Part shown: positions 58,521 to 64,000 of the stretch, one piece after another | Numbering within the stretch: the first letter of the stretch is position 1 | Layout of the letters: the number at the start of each line of letters is the position of its first letter | From: Coniella vitis | Lineage: Eukaryota; Ascomycota; Sordariomycetes; Diaporthales; Schizoparmaceae | Direction: 5' to 3' | DNA length: 64,000 nt | Assembly (NCBI GenBank): GCA_011317545.1 | Contig: WUJK01000009.1 | Span: 2,232,001-2,296,000, forward strand | Position numbers and translations under genes: made by a program | The notes under the pieces: generated by a model | The model's input: only the letters and a program-made list of their open reading frames with translations | The model's database searches: none | Told to the model about the DNA's origin: nothing

Positions 58521-61500
58521 TTAATAGTATATAGCCTTTATTAAGTAGTATATATTAAATATCTAGATAAAGCTTATAAAAGGGCTAATTAGGGATTATA
58601 GGAGTAACTCCGTTATTAAACGAATAGATATCGGATTCTAGGTATTTAGGGTATATTATAATAGTATCGGAGATATCCTTATATAGACCTTTCTAGAAGT
58701 ATAAAGATTTAATATAATAATAGGTTATATTATAGCCCCTATAGCTAAACTAAAAGTAGTATTTCCGAAGGATCTTATCCTTTAAGCTCTAATTATTAAT
58801 AATACGGCGTTAAGGGAGGTATTTACTAGCTTATTTCTATAGTAGCTATTTAACTACCTAAAAGCATACCGCTTTAATTCTAAGATAGTAGTATTTAGTA
58901 TACGGGATAGAATTTAGCACCCTTCTTATTATATAGATCTCGGTAATAACCTTAGAATCCTTACTCTAAAATAACCTAATATCTACGATTAAAGTCTAAT
59001 TAGGAAAAGATATAAGTCTTTTAAGCGATCTAATTATTATATCGACCTAAACCTTAGTATTACCCTCCGTAAGAGCTCTATCCTTATCGGCCTTTATATA
59101 GGGCTTACGAGAAAGTATATTAATAACCCAGTTCTTTATACTTAGAATATAGCAGACCTTAAAGTTAAATATCTTAATAACGCCTATCTATCCTATAATT
59201 AGAGCTTTAGATATATCTAAGGCTACCCCGTTTAGCTATTAGATTAATATATTATTATTAGTTTCTAGAGTAAAATATATACTATAGAGATAGAACCGAA
59301 AACGCCGGAGGGCTATAAGAGCTTTATAATACTCTCTTTTAGTTATATTATATATAGCCTCTACGGTTAACTAATAGCTATTATCGTAATAAGCGATTTT
59401 ACTAACTCCCTCCTAAACTTATATAAGGGTAGCGCCTTAATTTTTAATATTAGTATCGATTATAAGGATAATCTCGCCTTTATCCGTATAGTTTATATTA
59501 ATTAAAATAGGAGGATTTATAATAAACCGCTTTAAAGTATTTATAGCCTCTTATTCTTTCTTAGATTATCTAAAAATAATACCCTTTTTAAGGAGATTAT
59601 TTAGGGGCTTTTATTTTTAAGCGATATAATTAACCTAAGTACGGTAAAAGTTTAAAAGATTATTAAAGCCTTTTATATCTTTTATATTCCGATAAAGCGG
59701 CTAATCTAAAATTGTCTAAACCTTCGAATTAACTAGTAATCGGCCTTTAGAGCTATACTTATAACCTATAATATTAATATACGGTATAAGTCATCGAGAC
59801 TTAATAGTTAAGATTATAGCTCCTATAAACTTATAGTTATAAAGGATTTTATCGATATTAGTAATATACTTAGCGATATAACAGCGTATACCTAGTAGTT
59901 TAGGTATCTCCTCTATATTATATATAGTCTTAGGCCCTTTAATACCGATATTATCGAGGAATAGCCGATAAATATATAGTATTAGATTGTATAGGAGTCT
60001 AATTATAACTTATATAAACTAGGCGATTAAGTTAATAGCGCTTTAAGGAAGCGTAGTAAGCCTAAATAGAGTAATAGGTATAGAGAATATAGTTATATCG
60101 CGGCTAGCCTTATCTAAAGTAATTTAGTTATAATTAGAGAAGAAATCTAATAATAATAATACTTTATATATCTTAAACTCTTTAGCGAATTCCTTAGCTC
60201 TTAGGGGGATATTAATATCTCTAATTATAAATATATTATAACCTTAAGTATTATTAATAGGCCGGTATTTATTATCCTTCTTTCTAATTAGAAACTAATT
60301 ATTATAATAAGAGGTATAAGATTCCTCGATAATAGTCTTACTATACCTTTCCTTAGGTATTTTAATTATAATCGGATATAGGGCTTTTAGAATAATAGTT
60401 AATTTAGATTAAAAAGCGCTATATAGGATAATTCGGATCTCCTATAAAGGAGTAATTTTAGGAATAATCCTATTAATATACTTCTACTCCTAGTTTAATA
60501 AAGCTTCTCTAATAAATAGTAGGTAAACGAATATCTCCTTCTTAGCTTTAGAAAGGCCTTTATAGTTTTCCCTAAATAAACCTTTAAGCCTAGCTTCTAT
60601 TAGATAGGATCCCTTTTCGATATTAGAGAACTTCGGCTTAATCTAATTATCGAATTTTAAAGGAGAGATTTCCCTATAGTTAGCGAAGACCTCTACTTTT
60701 CGCTATTACTTCTAGTTAAAGTTTCCTTTAGATATTAATCCGTTAGAGGGAAAGTTATTAATAGGCTTAACTTTATCTATTACTCGCTTAGCTAGAGTTA
60801 TAATCCCCCTAATTAATTATATAGTTTTAGGCTTAATAATCTTTAGAGCTCGAGTTAGTATATAAAACCTATAGATATAAGTCTAATTAATCCTTAGAAA
60901 CGATAAATAAGCCTTTATTATATTAATTTAAGGTATAATAATACTTAAAAGGCTTTTAAAATCCTTATTAGAATTAGGGGAGAAAGAAGCAAGAACCTTA
61001 TCCCCTTTATCTAATATTTCTCGAATAGATTAAGGGATTTATAATAAGCTAACCTTAGGATATCCCTAATTAAAAGTAACTATTAATTTCTTATAGATAA
61101 ATAACGGGATAATATATAGGAATCCGATTCTAAGGTTACCTTAAAGGGCTTTTAGTCCTTTATCCTAAGGCTATAAATTAACCGAAAGTCGCTAAGCTTT
61201 AAACCTATAATTAAAGCTTCTAATACCTATATAAAGGATAAACCTATAGAGAGAAAAAAAGGTATCCTAAGTAGGATATTACTAGAAGTTTATATAGCTA
61301 TATTATCGATTATAAAGAAGATTATTAGGCCTTTAATACCTTTAAGATAAAGCTATTACTCTATAATTCCTATAATTTCTATAGCTATATTATTATATAT
61401 TATAGAGGAAACGCTAGTAATCGGTATATAACTAAGTTAATTTATATAAAGGTAACTAAGGAGAAGGATATTATACTCTACTCTAATATTAAGTAATATA

Positions 61501-64000
61501 AGCCTTAGAGATAAGTTATTAAAGCCTATCCGAATAATTAAATAGGGTAAGGATATTAAGCCTCTATTTATAATATTCTATTTAAAGATAGATAAAAAGT
61601 TAATTTAATATTATTTAATCCTAAAGCTATTAATAATAAGGAGCTATACGATAATATCTAGGTAGTTAGGAAAGGTTAGAATATCGTTTAAAGGTTTAAA
61701 AGGGATCTTAATAACCGAATAGTAAATAGATAACTCTAAAACGCCTTCTAATATCCGATTAGAGCTTAAAGATTAAGGTATAGATTCGAAGAAATCGTTA
61801 TTAACTTATAATAATAAGGCGTTAACCCCGCTAATATATATCTATCTGGTTTATAAGTCTTTAGAAGCCGGAATCGGCTTAAAGGGGATTATTTTAATAC
61901 CTCTCGATCCTTTTAAAACGCTTTATAAGTAAAGTCCTATATAGCGGCTTATACTACCGAGTTAAATAAGGTCTTTAATTCTAATTTAGACGGTATTTCC
62001 TAAGATAGTATAAGCTATTCTCTTAAGGGCTAAGATTAAGGGGGCGGGCTTTTCCTTCTTGCGGCTAGATTTCGAGGAAGCTTTTAGATTAATAGTATCC
62101 TCTATCGTTTATTTATAATCTAAGAGCTTTATAAAGCTAGATTATTAATAGGAATCCTATATAGCGTACGAAGTTTACCCGATAGGTAGAGGAGTCTCCT
62201 TTATAGTTTCCTAAAAATAAACTATTTACTTATATAAAAGATTAGAGCTTTATCGGTTCTTTTCGAGTTTAACTTAGAGCTTATCTTTACTAATAAGCTA
62301 ATAAGGAGTATACTAATTTCGAAGTTAAGCCTTATAATTATTAATAGCTAATATATTAATTTAAAGCCCTTAGAAAGAGTTAATTAAATAATCTACTTAG
62401 TAGCCTAATAATATATAATCTAAACTAGCTTATATTATAATTATATTAGTATTACCTACTAATCGGAGGTTATTACTAATATTAAATAGCTTTTTAGGAG
62501 CTATAAGTAATAGGTTACCTTTATACTAGGGGTTTAATTATATTAGCTTATAATACCTCTCGATAACCGATCGCTTAATATCCTTTTATAATAGGAATTC
62601 GTAATAGCTTAAGGTAAAGTTAATAATATTAACGCCTTTTTAATTATAATATTAGTATAGGAGCTTCGGATCTAAAATCTCGGCTTCTCTAATATCTATA
62701 TTAATAGTATTAACTAGGGAGAAGATAATATCCTTTAGCCTTTTAGCGAAAATAATACTAATATCTATTAGTCTCCGTAATAAAGGGTATTTATAAGTAG
62801 AGTATTTAGATATTATATAGCTATAATATACCCGAAGAATATTATCCTTCCTATACTTACTTTCGAGAATATTAACTTTATAAAGATTACTAGCTTAATC
62901 GAGCTCTAATTATCTAATAAGAGGGAGCTAAAGGGTAAAATAACTCTAATTATATAATTATTCCTTTATTTATTACTTAAAATCCTTGTTTTAGTAGAGA
63001 GATTATAGCTAAAGATTAGCTATTTAATAGATAAGGTTAGTAATCTCGTCGATCTAAGGAGATAGCTTAATAGCTAATAGCTTAATAGGAGGCGCTTAAT
63101 ATATAACTTCCTTACTAAAAGGGATAGGCTAGATAATATAAGTATAGTTAGGCTTTTAATTAAGGCTTAATAATAATAGTTAAACGGTTTCCTAATTATA
63201 TCTAAGCTCTAAAGCGGTAATAGATATAAGCAGGATATAGTATATATAGCTAAGAGCTTTATTATTCTATAAGTTCTCGTTAAGAGATTCGTTAAGGATA
63301 CTTCTTAATAATAGCTTTAAGTCTTTCTAGAGATATTAGTTAATCTAAGTCTAATTAACTTAATACTTACTTTCTAGCCGCTTAGTTTATCGTATAATTA
63401 ACTTTTAATAGAACTTAGAGGCAGGATATATCTTAAACTTATCTATATAATATAGATAATAGTTATAATCCTAGATTAGAGATAGGAGCTTATCGAAATC
63501 CTTAGTAAAAGTATAATAAATAATAGTATTAAGTTTATCTTAAGGCGTAAATATATACCTATTATCCTATACTCTAAATACTTCTTTTAGCTTATCTTTC
63601 TAATTAGATTAAGTTATATAGCCTTCTATATATCCTTAAAGCTATTCTCCTAGAATAATATTCTTATAAAAGCTATATATAAGTATAAGCCTTATACTTT
63701 TAGGGAGGCTATAAGCTTTCCCGATATTATCTAGCTATTCGAGATAAAAGGTAATATTATATCTATTAAACACTTAAAGGCCTAGAGCTTTAAGTATATC
63801 GAGATTAATCGGTAAAGACGTAGTAACGAGATAAGCTTAGGAACCGGTTAAAGAGGGGGTAGTCGAAATAAGAGTTATAATAGAAGCAGACTCCTATAAG
63901 GGGGTAGGGCTAATCGATAAAGCTATCTTATATCTTCTTAAGGACCGTTTAAAGTATTAAATTATCTAAATAAATAAGTCTAATTCTTATAGCTTATAAT
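58521..64000 (-). mobile_element. Gypsy-type element of a different family (outer element, right piece), RIP-inactivated, open at window end
   Basis: Minus strand, different from copies 1 and 2. Residual RT is at about 60620-59900, where reading through stops shows LLLLDFFSNYN, TTLPQGAINS and LFLDNIGIKG (DD expected). RNase H is at about 59720-59200 (NNLLNFYR, KGIIFR, INPPILININYTDKGEI). The part down to 58521 should be the start of integrase. From about 60620 to 64000 lie decayed upstream domains I could not place. It is cut at 58521 by copy 2. Confidence 0.65.

Overview
The window looks like a chromosome segment of a filamentous ascomycete (Pezizomycotina; Sordariomycete-like, but I cannot fix the genus). 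The grounds are short GT..AG introns with CTAAC-type branch sites, families typical of fungal secondary metabolism, a HET-domain gene, and long AT-rich stretches in which retrotransposon reading frames are broken mostly by TAG/TAA where Trp/Gln are expected. That is the signature of repeat-induced point mutation (RIP).

Layout. (1) 1-29586 is one biosynthetic gene cluster, open at the left edge. It holds the 3' end of a highly reducing polyketide synthase (PKS; ER-KR-ACP visible), a P450 with unusual motifs (CYP1, minus), a second P450 (CYP2, plus), an FAD-linked BBE-type oxidase (BBE1, minus), a basic-region/ankyrin regulator of the TOXE (bANK) type (minus), a RIP-degraded relic at 13590-14530, a third P450 (CYP3, plus), two more P450s (CYP4 and CYP5, minus; paralogues of CYP2), a secreted BBE-type oxidase (BBE2, plus) and a 14-TM MFS transporter (plus). 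(2) 29587-33115 shows no gene. (3) 33116-37629 holds a multi-pass membrane protein and, convergent to it, a large HET-domain protein. (4) 38186-64000 is a RIP-mutated retrotransposon block. It contains a Ty3/Gypsy chromovirus-like element on the plus strand (38414-46025), LTR debris, a small less-mutated island with a broken secreted-protein gene (46640-48960), a second copy of the same element on the minus strand (50963-58520), and pieces of a different Gypsy element on both sides of that copy, apparently a nested insertion.

How the genes may work together (inference). The reducing PKS makes a polyketide chain. Five P450s and two flavin oxidases then oxidise it, one oxidase probably at a membrane face or in the cytosol and the other in the secretory path. 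The MFS protein exports product and the bANK protein switches the genes on. I do not recognise the product. The most unusual single feature I found is a probable spliceosomal twin intron (stwintron) in BBE1: only sequential removal of two nested introns restores the reading frame.
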